From positions 1-44,546 of the forward strand of contig JAUYAG010000050.1 of assembly GCA_030693575.1 (NCBI GenBank): a DNA stretch of 44,546 bases, in the 5' to 3' direction. A model generated the notes under the pieces. The model had not been told where the DNA came from. It made no database searches and saw only the letters and a program-made list of their open reading frames with translations. A program made the position numbers and the translations under genes. Position 1 is the first letter of the stretch, and every line of letters begins with the position of its first letter. Origin of the DNA: Brevundimonas sp. (GTDB lineage: Bacteria > Pseudomonadota > Alphaproteobacteria > Caulobacterales > Caulobacteraceae). Shown here piece by piece: positions 7,358-16,179 of the stretch.

Positions 7358-9559
7358 ATGACCGTTCACACCCCGCCGCCGGAAGGCGGACGCATCGTCG
7401 ACGAGCCGATGAGCGAGGCGCTGTCGCGCCGCTATCTCGCCTACGCCCTGTCGACCATCACCAACCGCGCCCTCCCGGACGTGCGCGACGGCTTCAAGCC
7501 GGTGCACCGGCGCATCATGTACGCCATGCACCAGATGCGGCTGAACCCGCAGGCGGCGGCGCGCAAATGCGCCAAGGTCGTCGGCGAGGTCATGGGCGGC
7601 TATCACCCCCACGGTGACGCCTCGATCTATGACGCCCTGGTGCGGTTGGCGCAGGACTTTTCGCAGCGTTATCCGCTGGTCGACGGGCAGGGGAATTTCG
7701 GCAATATCGACGGCGATAACGCCGCGGCCATGCGCTACACCGAGTGCAAGCTGACCGCCGCCGCCGTCCTGCTGATGGAGGGCATCGACCAGGACTCGGT
7801 GGACTTCAAGGCCACCTATGACGACCAGGACGAGGAGCCGATCGTCCTGCCGGCCGGCTTCCCCAATCTGCTGGCCAACGGCTCTTCGGGCATCGCCGTC
7901 GGCATGGCCACCTCGATCCCGCCGCACAATGTCGGCGAGCTGATAGACGCCTGCCACCTGCTGCTGGAACGCCCCGACGCCTCGACGGAAGAGCTGGCCG
8001 GCATCGTTCCGGGGCCGGACTTCCCGACCGGCGGGGTCGCCGTCGAGGGCCACGCCTCCATCCTCGACGCCTATGAGACGGGCCGCGGCGGCGTGCGGCT
8101 GCGGGCCCGCTGGGAGACCGAGGACCTCGGCCGCGGCGTCTGGCGCATCATCGTCACCGAGATGCCCTATCAGGTGCAGAAGTCGAAACTGATCGCCGAC
8201 CTCGCCGACCTGATCGAGCACAAGAAGGCGCCCCTGCTGGGCGACGTGCGCGACGAGTCGGCCGAGGACATCCGGCTGGTCATCGAGCCCAAGAGCCGCA
8301 CGGTCGAACCCGAGGTGCTGATGGAGAGCCTGTTCAAGCTCTCCGATCTCGAGATCCGCTTCCCCATCAACATGAACGTGCTGGACGCCACCGGCACGCC
8401 GCGGGTGATGGGCCTCAAGGCCTGTCTCCAGGCCTTCCTGGATCACCGCCGCGAGGTGTTGGTGCGCCGGGCCGGCTGGCGGATCGACCGGGTCGAGAAG
8501 CGGCTGCACCTGCTGGAAGGCCTGAGGATCGTCTTCCTCAACCTCGACGAGGTCATCCGCATCGTCCGCGAGGAGGAACAGCCCAAGGCCGTCCTCATCG
8601 CCCGGTTCGGGCTGTCGGAGCTTCAGGCCGACTTCATCCTCGACACCCGACTGCGCCAGCTGGCGCGGATCGAGGAAATGACGATCGAGAATGAATACAA
8701 GGCCCTGTCGGACGAACTTGCGGCGCTGCAGTCGCTGTCGTCCTCGCCGGCCAAACAGTGGAAACAGGTCGGCAAGGATCTGGAGACCGTGCGCAAGGCG
8801 CTGGTCTCGCCGCGCCGGACCACGATCGCCGAGGCGGTCGACGCCTCGGCCTTTGTCTCGGTCGAGGCCTTCATCCCGCGCGAGGCCATCACCGTCATCC
8901 TGTCCGAACGCGGCTGGATCCGCGCCGCCCGCGGCAAGGTCGAGGATCCGTCGGAGCTGAAATTCAAGGAGGGCGACAGCCTCGCCTTCCTCGTGCCGGG
9001 CTATACGACTGACAAGATCCTGGTCGCGGCGTCGGACGGTCGCATCTTCACCGTCGGGGCCGACAAGCTGGCCTCGGGCCGCGGCCACGGCGAGCCGCTG
9101 CGGCTGATGATCGACCTCGATGAGAAGGCTGACATCATCAACATTCTGGCGCACCAGCCGGGCAGCAAGCTGCTGGTCGCCTCAAAGGCGGGCTATGGCT
9201 TCATCGCCCCCGAGGACGAGTTGCTGGCCCAGAAGCGGGGCGGCAAACAGGTGTTGAACGGCGAGATGCTGGCGGCCATCCGCGTTCACGGCGACCACGT
9301 CGCGGCGATCGGCGACAACATCAAGGCCCTGATCTTCCCGCTGGCCGAACTGCCCGAGATGGGCCGGGGCAAGGGCGTGAAGCTGCAGACCTACAAACAG
9401 GGCGGCCTCGCGGACGTCGCGGTCTTCGACGGCGCCCACGGCCCGGAATGGGTCGACGGCGGCGGACGCCGGCGCAACTGGCCCGACTGGAAGGACTGGC
9501 TGGGCAAGCGAGCCGGGGCCGGTCGTCAGGGCCCGCGGGGGCTGCGGAAGTTTCGCTGA
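7358..9559 (+). CDS. parC: DNA topoisomerase IV subunit A
   Basis: 733 residues, ParC-sized rather than Gyr[21 protein letters not shown] opens the cleavage domain, the QRDR segment [19 protein letters not shown] is at 81-99, and AAMRYTE places the catalytic tyrosine at 127. The C-terminal beta-pinwheel (about 500-715) is short and has no GyrA-box, supporting ParC. With ParE it unlinks sister chromosomes after replication; parE is at the right end of this window. At the position of E. coli ParC Ser80 this protein has Ala88, and Asp92 replaces Glu84. Confidence 0.95.
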   Translation: MTVHTPPPEGGRIVDEPMSEALSRRYLAYALSTITNRALPDVRDGFKPVHRRIMYAMHQMRLNPQAAARKCAKVVGEVMGGYHPHGDASIYDALVRLAQDFSQRYPLVDGQGNFGNIDGDNAAAMRYTECKLTAAAVLLMEGIDQDSVDFKATYDDQDEEPIVLPAGFPNLLANGSSGIAVGMATSIPPHNVGELIDACHLLLERPDASTEELAGIVPGPDFPTGGVAVEGHASILDAYETGRGGVRLRARWETEDLGRGVWRIIVTEMPYQVQKSKLIADLADLIEHKKAPLLGDVRDESAEDIRLVIEPKSRTVEPEVLMESLFKLSDLEIRFPINMNVLDATGTPRVMGLKACLQAFLDHRREVLVRRAGWRIDRVEKRLHLLEGLRIVFLNLDEVIRIVREEEQPKAVLIARFGLSELQADFILDTRLRQLARIEEMTIENEYKALSDELAALQSLSSSPAKQWKQVGKDLETVRKALVSPRRTTIAEAVDASAFVSVEAFIPREAITVILSERGWIRAARGKVEDPSELKFKEGDSLAFLVPGYTTDKILVAASDGRIFTVGADKLASGRGHGEPLRLMIDLDEKADIINILAHQPGSKLLVASKAGYGFIAPEDELLAQKRGGKQVLNGEMLAAIRVHGDHVAAIGDNIKALIFPLAELPEMGRGKGVKLQTYKQGGLADVAVFDGAHGPEWVDGGGRRRNWPDWKDWLGKRAGAGRQGPRGLRKFR

Positions 9560-9599
9560 CAGGGGTCAGGCCCGGTTACGCCGATTTTAGTTTGGGGCA

Positions 9600-9614
9600 G
9601 GGGCCCTCGGCCCC
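9600..9614 (+). terminator. Short GC hairpin after parC
   Basis: GGGGCC (9600-9605) and GGCCCC (9609-9614) form a 6-bp stem with a three-base loop, followed by CATATTGATTG. It lies 40 bp past the parC stop and may end that transcript. There is no proper T-run, so Rho-independent termination is uncertain. Confidence 0.4.
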
Positions 9615-9626
9615 ATATTGATTGAA

Positions 9627-9643
9627 CGGTCGATGATCGACCG
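9627..9643. promoter_or_regulatory. Perfect dyad in the lemA leader
   Basis: CGGTCGA (9627-9633) and TCGACCG (9637-9643) flank TGA, a perfect 7-bp dyad that ends 15 bp before the lemA ATG. It could be an operator or an mRNA hairpin close to the Shine-Dalgarno GGAG at 9649-9652. Confidence 0.35.
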
Positions 9644-9658
9644 ACGTTGGAGACCGCA

Positions 9659-10237
9659 ATGCTCGTCACCCTGATTGTCATCGCCGTCATCGTCGCCCTG
9701 GTGCTGTTCGTCATCGTCGGCGCCTACAACAAGCTGGTTGCGCTGGATCAGCGCGCCGACCAGTCGTTCGCCGACATCGATGTGCAGCTGAAGCAGCGGC
9801 AGGACCTGATCCCCAATCTCGTCGAGACGGTGAAGGGTTATGCGACCCACGAGCGCGGCACGCTGGACGCCGTCACCCAGGCGCGCGCCGCCGCCGCCGG
9901 TGCCACCTCGGTGAATGACAAGGTCCAGGCCGAGAACATGCTGACCGGCGCGCTCGGCCGGCTGTTCGCGGTCGCCGAGGCCTATCCGGACCTCAAGGCC
10001 AACACCAACTACCTCGAACTGCAGCGCGAACTGTCGGACATCGAGAACAAGCTGGCCGCCGCGCGCCGCTTCTTCAACAATGCCGTCAGCGAGTTCAACG
10101 CCGTCCGCCGGCAGTTCCCGACCGTCCTGTTCTCCGGCATGGTCGGCTTCGGTTCGGACAAGCCCTTCTTCGACGTGGGCGAGGGCGATCGCGCCGCGAT
10201 GAACGCCGCCCCGCCCAAGGTCAGCTTCACGGCGTAA
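9659..10237 (+). CDS. LemA family protein
   Basis: 192 residues from ATG 9659; the Shine-Dalgarno GGAG at 9649-9652, six bases upstream, rules against the in-frame TTG at 9647. One N-terminal membrane anchor (about 2-21) is followed by the LemA signature FADIDVQLKQRQDLIPNLVE near 38-57 and VKGYATHE. The remainder is a coiled, helical-bundle ectodomain. LemA proteins of unknown activity are very often encoded next to M48 metalloproteases, as here (12-bp gap), suggesting joint membrane-quality-control work. Confidence 0.93.
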   Translation: MLVTLIVIAVIVALVLFVIVGAYNKLVALDQRADQSFADIDVQLKQRQDLIPNLVETVKGYATHERGTLDAVTQARAAAAGATSVNDKVQAENMLTGALGRLFAVAEAYPDLKANTNYLELQRELSDIENKLAAARRFFNNAVSEFNAVRRQFPTVLFSGMVGFGSDKPFFDVGEGDRAAMNAAPPKVSFTA

Positions 10238-10249
10238 GGGGTCGCATTG

Positions 10250-11269
10250 ATGGGTGCCGTCGGGCTCCAGACCCATATCTGGGCGAACAATACCCGGTCG
10301 ATCCTGCTGCTCGCCGCCTTTCCGGTGCTGGTGATCTTCATCATCTACGGCCTGCAGCTGGTCCTGATGGGGTTCGGCTTCCTGCCCGGGACGGGGCGGG
10401 GGCTGGGCGACGACATGGCCCTGGCCGCCTCCTGGCTGGGCGGCACGATACCGCTCGCCGTCGTCGTCGCGGGCATCTGGTTCGCCATCTCCTATTTCGG
10501 CAGCCAGACCATGATCGACCTCATGACCGGGGCGCGGAAGGTTGAGAGAAAGTCTGAGCCTGACCTCTACAACCTGCTGGAAAACCTCGCCATATCACGC
10601 GGCCTGCGCACACCGACGCTGCGCATCATCGACAATGACAGCCTCAATGCCTTCGCCACCGGGCTGCATGAAGGCCAGTACAGCATCACGGTCACCCGCG
10701 GCCTAGTCACGGCCCTGACGCGCGATGAGCTGGAGGCCGTTCTGGCCCATGAGTTGACCCACGTCATCAACAGGGACGTGCGGACCATGGTCATCGCCTC
10801 GATCTTTGCGGGGATCATCAGTGTGATCGCGGAACTGGTGTTCCGGGGCCTGATCTATTCGCGCGGTGGCGGCAAGCGGGACAACAAGAACGCCCTGCCG
10901 CTGATCCTGATCGGCCTGGCCTTCGCCGCCGTCGGCTTCGCCCTGGCCATCGTCATCCGGATGATGCTGTCGCGGACTCGGGAGTTCGTCGCCGACGCCG
11001 GGGCGGTCGAACTGACCAAGAACCCCGACGCGATGATCTCCGCCCTGCGCAAGGTCGAGGGCCGGTCCAGCCTGAAGGGCCCCGACGAGGTCCAGCAACT
11101 GTTCCTGGACAACCAGCCGAACGGCCTAGGTCTGGAAGGCCTGTTCGCCACCCACCCGCCGATCCAGAAGCGGATCGACGCCCTGGTGAAGTTCGGAGGT
11201 GGCGTCGATCCGGGCGTATGGTCCGGCCAAGAACGCTCAACCTCGGTTCCAACAGCCGGGCTGGCCTGA
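10250..11269 (+). CDS. M48 family membrane metalloprotease (HtpX-like)
   Basis: 339 residues from ATG 10250 (an in-frame TTG lies just upstream). Membrane segments are near 18-42, 61-83, and two after the active site near 182-205 and 218-240. The zinc motif HELTH is at 167-171, the third ligand Glu is in SRTREFVADAGAVEL near 249, and ATHPPIQKRIDAL near 305 is the conserved C-terminal HtpX-type segment. It should cleave membrane or misfolded proteins at the inner membrane. Encoded with lemA. Its TGA overlaps the ATG of the next gene (TGATG at 11267-11271). Confidence 0.9.
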   Translation: MGAVGLQTHIWANNTRSILLLAAFPVLVIFIIYGLQLVLMGFGFLPGTGRGLGDDMALAASWLGGTIPLAVVVAGIWFAISYFGSQTMIDLMTGARKVERKSEPDLYNLLENLAISRGLRTPTLRIIDNDSLNAFATGLHEGQYSITVTRGLVTALTRDELEAVLAHELTHVINRDVRTMVIASIFAGIISVIAELVFRGLIYSRGGGKRDNKNALPLILIGLAFAAVGFALAIVIRMMLSRTREFVADAGAVELTKNPDAMISALRKVEGRSSLKGPDEVQQLFLDNQPNGLGLEGLFATHPPIQKRIDALVKFGGGVDPGVWSGQERSTSVPTAGLA

Positions 11270-11919
11270 TGCGATGCGTCCTTGCCGCGATAGCGATCGC
11301 CGCATCGCTACTGACGTCGGACGCGACCGTCGCGCATCAGCACCAAGCTGATGAGATGCCTCCATTCGCCTGTCTGCTCACCATGGCTGCGGGGACGCCA
11401 CCACCGTCGGTCATGGAACTTGCCTTATCCGTTGACGGGATTGCGTGTGGGCGGGGCTCAACCTCCGAAGCCGTGACAATCGTTGCGCCATCGCAGGTCG
11501 CAAGCTGCACCCAGATCCCTCATAGCGTCCGAATCTCGGCCCGAAAGGCCGTGGCCGGCCTCGAAGCGCAGGAACTGCTTCAGCGCTGTTCGCCTGTAGT
11601 TTCGGCGACACGAAGCGGTGAGGTCATCGCTTTATCAAGGCGTACGACGGCGACTCACGAATACGGGGATATCGCGAACGAGATCACCGCCTATGCGGGC
11701 TGGAGCGCGGTCCCAGCGCGCTACTTCATCAGCGGAGCTGTTGGAGACATCGCAGTCTTCTGCTTTGAAACGGATGGGTATGGGGATGTTCCCGGCTATC
11801 TCGAACAGGCGGGCCTGAAAGACTTGGATCAGTTTCAGATTGTTCGAGGGACCGGCACCTGTCGGGACGTTGTCCAGGCGAAGCTCAATGTCGATCTTCC
11901 GTGGCGGGACGGAACCTAG
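11269..11919 (+). CDS. Hypothetical secreted protein
   Basis: 216 residues from ATG 11269, chosen because it shares the TGATG junction with the M48 stop and puts a signal peptide (MRCVLAAIAIAASLLTSDA) at the N-terminus; an earlier in-frame start would overlap the protease by 52 bp. The mature part has six cysteines, which suits a disulfide-bonded periplasmic protein. No domain recognised. Base composition is visibly lower in GC than parC or the protease, with frequent TCA, CGA and GTT codons, so it may be a recent arrival placed behind an existing operon. Convergent with bpt: stops overlap at 11916-11919. Confidence 0.65.
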   Translation: MRCVLAAIAIAASLLTSDATVAHQHQADEMPPFACLLTMAAGTPPPSVMELALSVDGIACGRGSTSEAVTIVAPSQVASCTQIPHSVRISARKAVAGLEAQELLQRCSPVVSATRSGEVIALSRRTTATHEYGDIANEITAYAGWSAVPARYFISGAVGDIAVFCFETDGYGDVPGYLEQAGLKDLDQFQIVRGTGTCRDVVQAKLNVDLPWRDGT

Positions 11920-12650
11920 TCGGCCATTCGCTCCCAGCCCAGCCTGGTCAGCTTCTCCATCGGCCGGAACTCGGCCTTGTAGTCCATCTTCCTCGAGCCC
12001 CTGACCCAGTAGCCGAGATAGACGTAGGGCAGACCCACGACCTGCGCCTGGCGCACATGGTCGAGGATGGCGAAGCGGCCGAGGCTGCGGGCTTCCAGCG
12101 CCGGGTCGAAGAAGCTGTAGACCATCGACAGTCCGTCCCCGAGCAGGTCAGTCAGGCAGACGCCGACCAGATCGCCCGGGCCGCCGTCGGGCGAGGGCAG
12201 GCGGTATTCGATCAGATGGGTGCGGACGGCCGTGTCCTCGACCATGGCGACGTAGTCGAGCCAGCCCATACCGCTCATGCCGCCGCCCGGATGGCGGCCG
12301 TGCAGGTAGCGGCGCAGCAGGTCGAACTGTTCGGTCGTGGCCTCTGCCTCGACCAGGTCACGCGACAGGTCTGCGTTGCGTTTCAGTACCTTGCGCTGTG
12401 ATCTTGAGAAGCTGAACTCGGGTACGGGCAGGCGAACGGAGACGCAGGCGTCGCAGGATTCACAGGCCGGGCGATAGGCGATGTTCTGGCTGCGGCGGAA
12501 GCCCGCCTGGGTCAGCTCGTCATTGACGTGGACGCCTTCGCTGAACGGCAGGTTGGCGAACACCTTCCGCTCGGTCTGCCCGGGCAGGTAGGGACAGGGG
12601 GCCACGGTCGTCATGTAGAAGCGGAGCTGGCGCTGGGGAACGAAGGTCAC
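11916..12650 (-). CDS. bpt: Aspartate/glutamate leucyltransferase (Bpt, Ate1-type fold)
   Basis: 244 residues from GTG 12650; this start keeps the family-conserved FVPQRQLRFYMTTVAPCPYL region. RPACESCDACVSVRLPV near 68-84 holds the conserved cysteines of the ATE/Bpt N-terminal domain, and LGYWVRGSRKMDYKAEFRPME near 216-236 is the typical C-terminal segment. Bpt attaches leucine from Leu-tRNA to N-terminal Asp or Glu, making an N-degron for ClpS-ClpAP. It is leftward and apparently monocistronic. Older annotation calls this family arginyltransferase. Confidence 0.92.
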   Translation of the reverse strand: MTFVPQRQLRFYMTTVAPCPYLPGQTERKVFANLPFSEGVHVNDELTQAGFRRSQNIAYRPACESCDACVSVRLPVPEFSFSRSQRKVLKRNADLSRDLVEAEATTEQFDLLRRYLHGRHPGGGMSGMGWLDYVAMVEDTAVRTHLIEYRLPSPDGGPGDLVGVCLTDLLGDGLSMVYSFFDPALEARSLGRFAILDHVRQAQVVGLPYVYLGYWVRGSRKMDYKAEFRPMEKLTRLGWERMAD

Positions 12651-12743
12651 GGCGTCAGGTCCGCATCCAATTTCGCCGACAGTGGGGCGCAAGCCGTTTC
12701 ATGCCGTGATTTGCACCCCCGCCGAGCGCCGGGGCAAGGCCAT

Positions 12744-12769
12744 TCGCCCCACACATGCATGCGGGGCGA
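12744..12769. repeat. Intergenic hairpin downstream of motB
   Basis: TCGCCCC (12744-12750) and GGGGCGA (12763-12769) are perfect 7-bp complements around a 12-base loop, just past the motB stop. It may protect or end the motB transcript, but there is no T-run on the minus strand. Confidence 0.35.
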
Positions 12770-12773
12770 GGGC

Positions 12774-13676
12774 TCACAGGCTGGTGTCCGTCGGCAGGAC
12801 CGGCGCCTCACGCAGCAGCACGATGGCGATGCGACGGTTGCCGGCCAGGGTGGGGTCGTCGGGATACAGCGGGTCGGAGCCCGCCTTGCCGGAGACCTGG
12901 TAGACGCGGTCGGCATCGACGCCGGCACTCTGAAGCACGAGGCGCGAGGCGTTGGCGCGCGCCGACGACAGGGCCCAGTCGTTCGGCAGGGTGGCGCGGT
13001 TCGATCCGGGCGCGGCCGAGGTGTGGCCGGTGATCGAGATGCGGTTGGGAAGCTGGTTGATGACCCGCGAGATGGTTCGCAGCAGCAGCTGGGCCCGGGC
13101 GTTGGGGCGGGAAGAGGTCGGATCGAACATCGACCGCCCCTCCTGGTCGACCAGCTGGATCCGCAGGCCTTCGGGCGTCTGGTCGATGATCAGCTGTTTC
13201 GACAGCTCGGCCAGTTCCGGCATCGACTGCATGGCCTGGCGCAGCGATTCGGCGGCGGAGGCGAATTCGGCGGCCTCGCGGCGGGCGATCTCCTCGCGCA
13301 GGGCCTCCTCGCTGGCGGCGGCGAGGTTGGCGTTCTGGCCGACCTCCTGCGGCGAATCAGCCGGGGCCTCGGGGGCCAGTTCGCTGATGACCGATTGGGA
13401 TCCCGAACTCTTGGAGCCGTCATCCCCGAGGGATGTGCCGCCCAGAATGCCGCCCGATCCGGACGTGGTCGCAGAGACGCTGGCCGGGGCGAAATATTCG
13501 GCGATGCCGCGCTTCTGTTCGGGATCGGTCGTATTGATCAGCCACATCAACAGGAAGAAGGCCATCATCGCCGTCACGAAGTCGGCATAGGCGACCTTCC
13601 AGGCACCGCCGTGGTGGCCGCCGCCGACCACCTTCTTGACCTTCTTGATGAGGATCGGACGATCACTCAGGGACAT
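12774..13676 (-). CDS. motB: Flagellar motor stator protein MotB
   Basis: 300 residues. The single membrane helix YADFVTAMMAFFLLMWLINT at 30-49 carries the proton-binding aspartate at 32, followed by the amphipathic plug region. The C-terminal OmpA/MotB peptidoglycan-binding domain includes ISITGHTSAAP near 210 and SSARANASRLVLQ near 232. With MotA it forms the proton-driven stator; motA is not adjacent, which is usual in Caulobacterales. A TTAACC half-site reminiscent of CtrA boxes lies about 50 bp upstream (13727-13732 on the minus strand), but its partner half is absent. Confidence 0.92.
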   Translation of the reverse strand: MSLSDRPILIKKVKKVVGGGHHGGAWKVAYADFVTAMMAFFLLMWLINTTDPEQKRGIAEYFAPASVSATTSGSGGILGGTSLGDDGSKSSGSQSVISELAPEAPADSPQEVGQNANLAAASEEALREEIARREAAEFASAAESLRQAMQSMPELAELSKQLIIDQTPEGLRIQLVDQEGRSMFDPTSSRPNARAQLLLRTISRVINQLPNRISITGHTSAAPGSNRATLPNDWALSSARANASRLVLQSAGVDADRVYQVSGKAGSDPLYPDDPTLAGNRRIAIVLLREAPVLPTDTSL

Positions 13677-13789
13677 GGCACGCGGACCTTTGGCGAAGAA
13701 CTCGGGGGCAGGGTGGGGGCGTCAAGGTTAAGGCGGCGTTTCCCATGTCGCGCCTTGCCCGGACCCGGCCGGTCGCATAGTCGTCAGGC

Positions 13790-14287
13790 GTGAGCACCCC
13801 CGATACTGACGCCTTTGAAATTGCCGCCTATCGCCGGGCCCTCGGAGGATTCGCGACCGGGGTCTGCGTCGTGACGGCCCATACGCCCGACGGCCCATAC
13901 GGCATCACGATCAACTCATTCACGTCCGTGTCTCTCAGGCCCCCGCTGGTTCTTTGGTGTCTGGACCGCGGATCGGACCGCCATGATGGTTTCGCCGGCG
14001 CTGAACGATTCGCGGTGCACATGTTGCCGGTCGAGGACCGCGAGATGTCTGACCGCTTCGCCTGGGGCATCTGTCGTCTGTCTTCCGACGAATTCGACAG
14101 CTCCAGTGCGGAACCGCCAAGACTGAAGAACGCCCTGACGCGCCTCGACTGCGTCGCGACGGAGCGGATCATCATGGGCGATCACCTGACCATCGTGGGC
14201 GCGGTCAAAGGGTTCGAGACGCGACCGGGGGCAGGGCTGACCTATTTCCGTGGACGCTACGGCGTCGCTGAGGAGCCTGCGGCATGA
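13790..14287 (+). CDS. Flavin reductase family protein
   Basis: 165 residues from GTG 13790. YRRALGGFATGVCVVTA near 12-28, YGITINSFTSVSLRPPLVLWCL near 35-56 and HMLPVEDREMSDRFA are the flavin_reduct (HpaC/ActVB-like) landmarks. Such proteins reduce FMN or FAD with NAD(P)H for a partner monooxygenase. No oxygenase gene is nearby, so its partner is unknown. Its last four bases overlap the next gene (ATGA, 14284-14287), indicating coupling to the dehydrogenase. Confidence 0.85.
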   Translation: MSTPDTDAFEIAAYRRALGGFATGVCVVTAHTPDGPYGITINSFTSVSLRPPLVLWCLDRGSDRHDGFAGAERFAVHMLPVEDREMSDRFAWGICRLSSDEFDSSSAEPPRLKNALTRLDCVATERIIMGDHLTIVGAVKGFETRPGAGLTYFRGRYGVAEEPAA

Positions 14288-15153
14288 AGATCGGTTTCGC
14301 GGGTCTGGGCGTCATGGGCGGGCCGATGGCGCGCCATCTGGTTCAGGCGGGACATGAGGTCGCGGGCTTCAATCGCTCACCGGACAAGGCGCGGGCCTGG
14401 GCCGACGCGACCGGCGGACGGTTCGCCGCGACGGTGGCGGAGGCTTCGACCGGCGTAGAACTGCTGATCCTGTGCGTCGGGAATGACGACGATGTACGGC
14501 AGGTCGTGACGGAGGCGCTGCCGCATCTGGCGGCCGGTGCCGTCATCGTCGATCACACCACGACCTCCGCCCGCGTGGCGCGCGAGATGGCGGCGCTGGC
14601 GAGCGAAGCAGGATGCGCCTTCATCGACGCGCCGGTCTCCGGCGGACAGGCCGGGGCCGAGAACGGCCAGCTCAGCGTGATGGCGGGGGGCGATGCGGCG
14701 GCGCTGGCGCGGGTCGAGCCGACCCTGATGGCCTATTCGAAGGCCGTGAAACACATGGGTCCGTCGGGCTCCGGCCAGCTGACCAAGATGGTCAACCAGA
14801 TCGCCATCGCCGGCGTTGTCCAGGGCTTGGCCGAGGCGGTGCATTTCGCCGAGGTCGCGGGCCTCGACACGACCGCGGCCTATGACGCCATCTCCAAGGG
14901 CGCGGCGCAGTCGTGGCAGATGGACAACCGCTGGAAGACCATGGCCGAGGGCCAGTTCGAATTCGGGTTCGCGGTCGACTGGATGCGCAAGGATCTGGGT
15001 CTGGTGCTGGATGAGGCACGAGCCAACGGCGCGCATCTGTCGCTGACGGCGCTGGTCGACCAGTTCTATTCCGAGGTGCAGGCCATGGGCGGCGCGCGCT
15101 GGGACACGTCGAGCCTCGCGGCGCGGCTGCAGGACCGGGCCCGGAAGCGCTGA
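14284..15153 (+). CDS. 3-hydroxyisobutyrate dehydrogenase/tartronate-semialdehyde reductase-like oxidoreductase
   Basis: 289 residues. GFAGLGVMGGPMARHLVQAG at 4-23 is the Rossmann nucleotide loop, FIDAPVSGGQAGAENGQL near 113-130 the substrate-binding signature, and GQLTKMVNQ near 162 carries the catalytic lysine of the beta-hydroxyacid dehydrogenase family. Substrate could be 3-hydroxyisobutyrate, tartronate semialdehyde or succinic semialdehyde. It is translationally coupled to the flavin reductase and is the last gene before the dif site. Confidence 0.85.
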   Translation: MKIGFAGLGVMGGPMARHLVQAGHEVAGFNRSPDKARAWADATGGRFAATVAEASTGVELLILCVGNDDDVRQVVTEALPHLAAGAVIVDHTTTSARVAREMAALASEAGCAFIDAPVSGGQAGAENGQLSVMAGGDAAALARVEPTLMAYSKAVKHMGPSGSGQLTKMVNQIAIAGVVQGLAEAVHFAEVAGLDTTAAYDAISKGAAQSWQMDNRWKTMAEGQFEFGFAVDWMRKDLGLVLDEARANGAHLSLTALVDQFYSEVQAMGGARWDTSSLAARLQDRARKR

Positions 15154-15172
15154 GGCCGGATACGGCTCCAGG

Positions 15173-15200
15173 ATTTCGCATAATATATCTTATGCGCATT
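15173..15200 (-). other. dif: Candidate dif site (XerC/XerD chromosome dimer resolution)
   Basis: On the minus strand the 28 bases read as two 11-bp arms around a 6-bp centre: an arm ending TGCGCATAA, centre GATATA, and an arm starting TTATG and ending AAAT. Aligned to the E. coli dif sequence I count 22 of 28 identities, with the inner XerC and XerD half-sites intact. It lies in the 72-bp gap between two convergent genes and is strikingly AT-rich for this DNA. KOPS-like octamers switch orientation across it (see findings). Knowledge of dif is established; its function here is inference. Confidence 0.85.
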
Positions 15201-15225
15201 ACAGACATGGCTTGAGGGGCGCGGC

Positions 15226-16095
15226 CTACGGCCCCTGTCCCACGGTCGGCGCGGCGTCCAGCAAGGCGATGGCCTCGCGCACATAGCCGGCGTGAGCGAC
15301 GACACCGATCCCCAGCGGCTCATCCGACGGACGGACCTCCGACGTCAGGACCCCGGCGATGAAAGGATGATCCGGCTGGACCGTGCCCGGCAATTTGCGC
15401 GCGGCCGGCGTCCAGAACACCGGGCCTCCGGAGTTTCCCGGAAACACCGGAAAATCAAGCAGGAAGACCGGGAAACTGTCGATCGGCGTGAGCGGCCAGG
15501 ACGCGATGCGCCCTGTCCTCAGGATCGGGAACCCCGCCGTGTTCGACGAATAGCCGCGCGGAAAGCCGAGCGTCAGCAGCTCGTCGCCAGGCCCGACCTG
15601 CCAGCTGTCCAGATCTTCGCCGCTGGCCAGCCAGCCCAGCGGTATGGCGGCGCGGGCGAAGACCGGCGGGGCTGAAATCTCCATCACCGCGATGTCGCGT
15701 TCGGGATGTTTGGTCCAGAGCCGGTCGCCGGCCATGTCGCGAATCCGCAAGGGATCGGGCGCGAACCGCCAGCCGCCGCCCGGCATCTCGCTGCGCCAGC
15801 CCACGCGGGCGTCGCGGCTGGCCATCCCGTCGAGCACATGGTGGGCCGTGACCATGACGGTCCGTGGCGTGCCGTCCGGCCGTGGCGCATTGATAAGGAA
15901 GGCCGTCCCGACCCGGCGCGTGCCGTCGCCGTTGTTCTGGTCGATCTGGACGGTGGCGCTGATCAGGCCGAGGGTCAGGTCCCAGGCGGGCGCCGCGAGC
16001 TCCGCGATGGGCGGCTCCTGGCTCTGGACCGGGACCGGGGCCTGCGCCTGCACCTGCTCCCAGGCGGGTTGAGGCGGCGTCTGAAGATCGAACAT
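15226..16095 (-). CDS. Trypsin-like serine protease
   Basis: 289 residues from ATG 16095. A complete chymotrypsin-type triad is visible: His86 in TAHHV, Asp134 in ERDIAVM, Ser222 in GNSGGPVFW. The N-terminal 35 residues are Pro/Gln/Val-rich and show no signal peptide, and there is no PDZ domain, so it is not a DegP-type protease and may be cytoplasmic. The open frame continues upstream of 16095 without a plausible start or secretion signal. Target unknown. Convergent with the dehydrogenase across the dif site. Confidence 0.8.
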   Translation of the reverse strand: MFDLQTPPQPAWEQVQAQAPVPVQSQEPPIAELAAPAWDLTLGLISATVQIDQNNGDGTRRVGTAFLINAPRPDGTPRTVMVTAHHVLDGMASRDARVGWRSEMPGGGWRFAPDPLRIRDMAGDRLWTKHPERDIAVMEISAPPVFARAAIPLGWLASGEDLDSWQVGPGDELLTLGFPRGYSSNTAGFPILRTGRIASWPLTPIDSFPVFLLDFPVFPGNSGGPVFWTPAARKLPGTVQPDHPFIAGVLTSEVRPSDEPLGIGVVAHAGYVREAIALLDAAPTVGQGP

Positions 16096-16179
16096 GATGC
16101 CGTCCCGTCTCTGGCGTTTGTCATTTGACGGCGGGTGGCCTGCGCGCACAAGGTCCGGCGTCAATTCAGGGGCTTCGAC

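Noticed and set aside
7208..9154. Long open frame antisense to parC
   Set aside because: It mirrors the parC coding frame, which is common in high-GC genes; its translation is low-complexity Gln/Gly/Arg-rich and resembles no protein.
13681..13740. CtrA-controlled promoter of motB
   Set aside because: Only one TTAACC half-site is present; the second half of the TTAA-N7-TTAA box is missing, and no convincing -10 is placed.
15173..15200. ArsR- or MarR-type operator in the AT-rich palindrome
   Set aside because: It lies between two convergent stop codons where no promoter is needed, and the 11-6-11 layout and sequence match dif far better.
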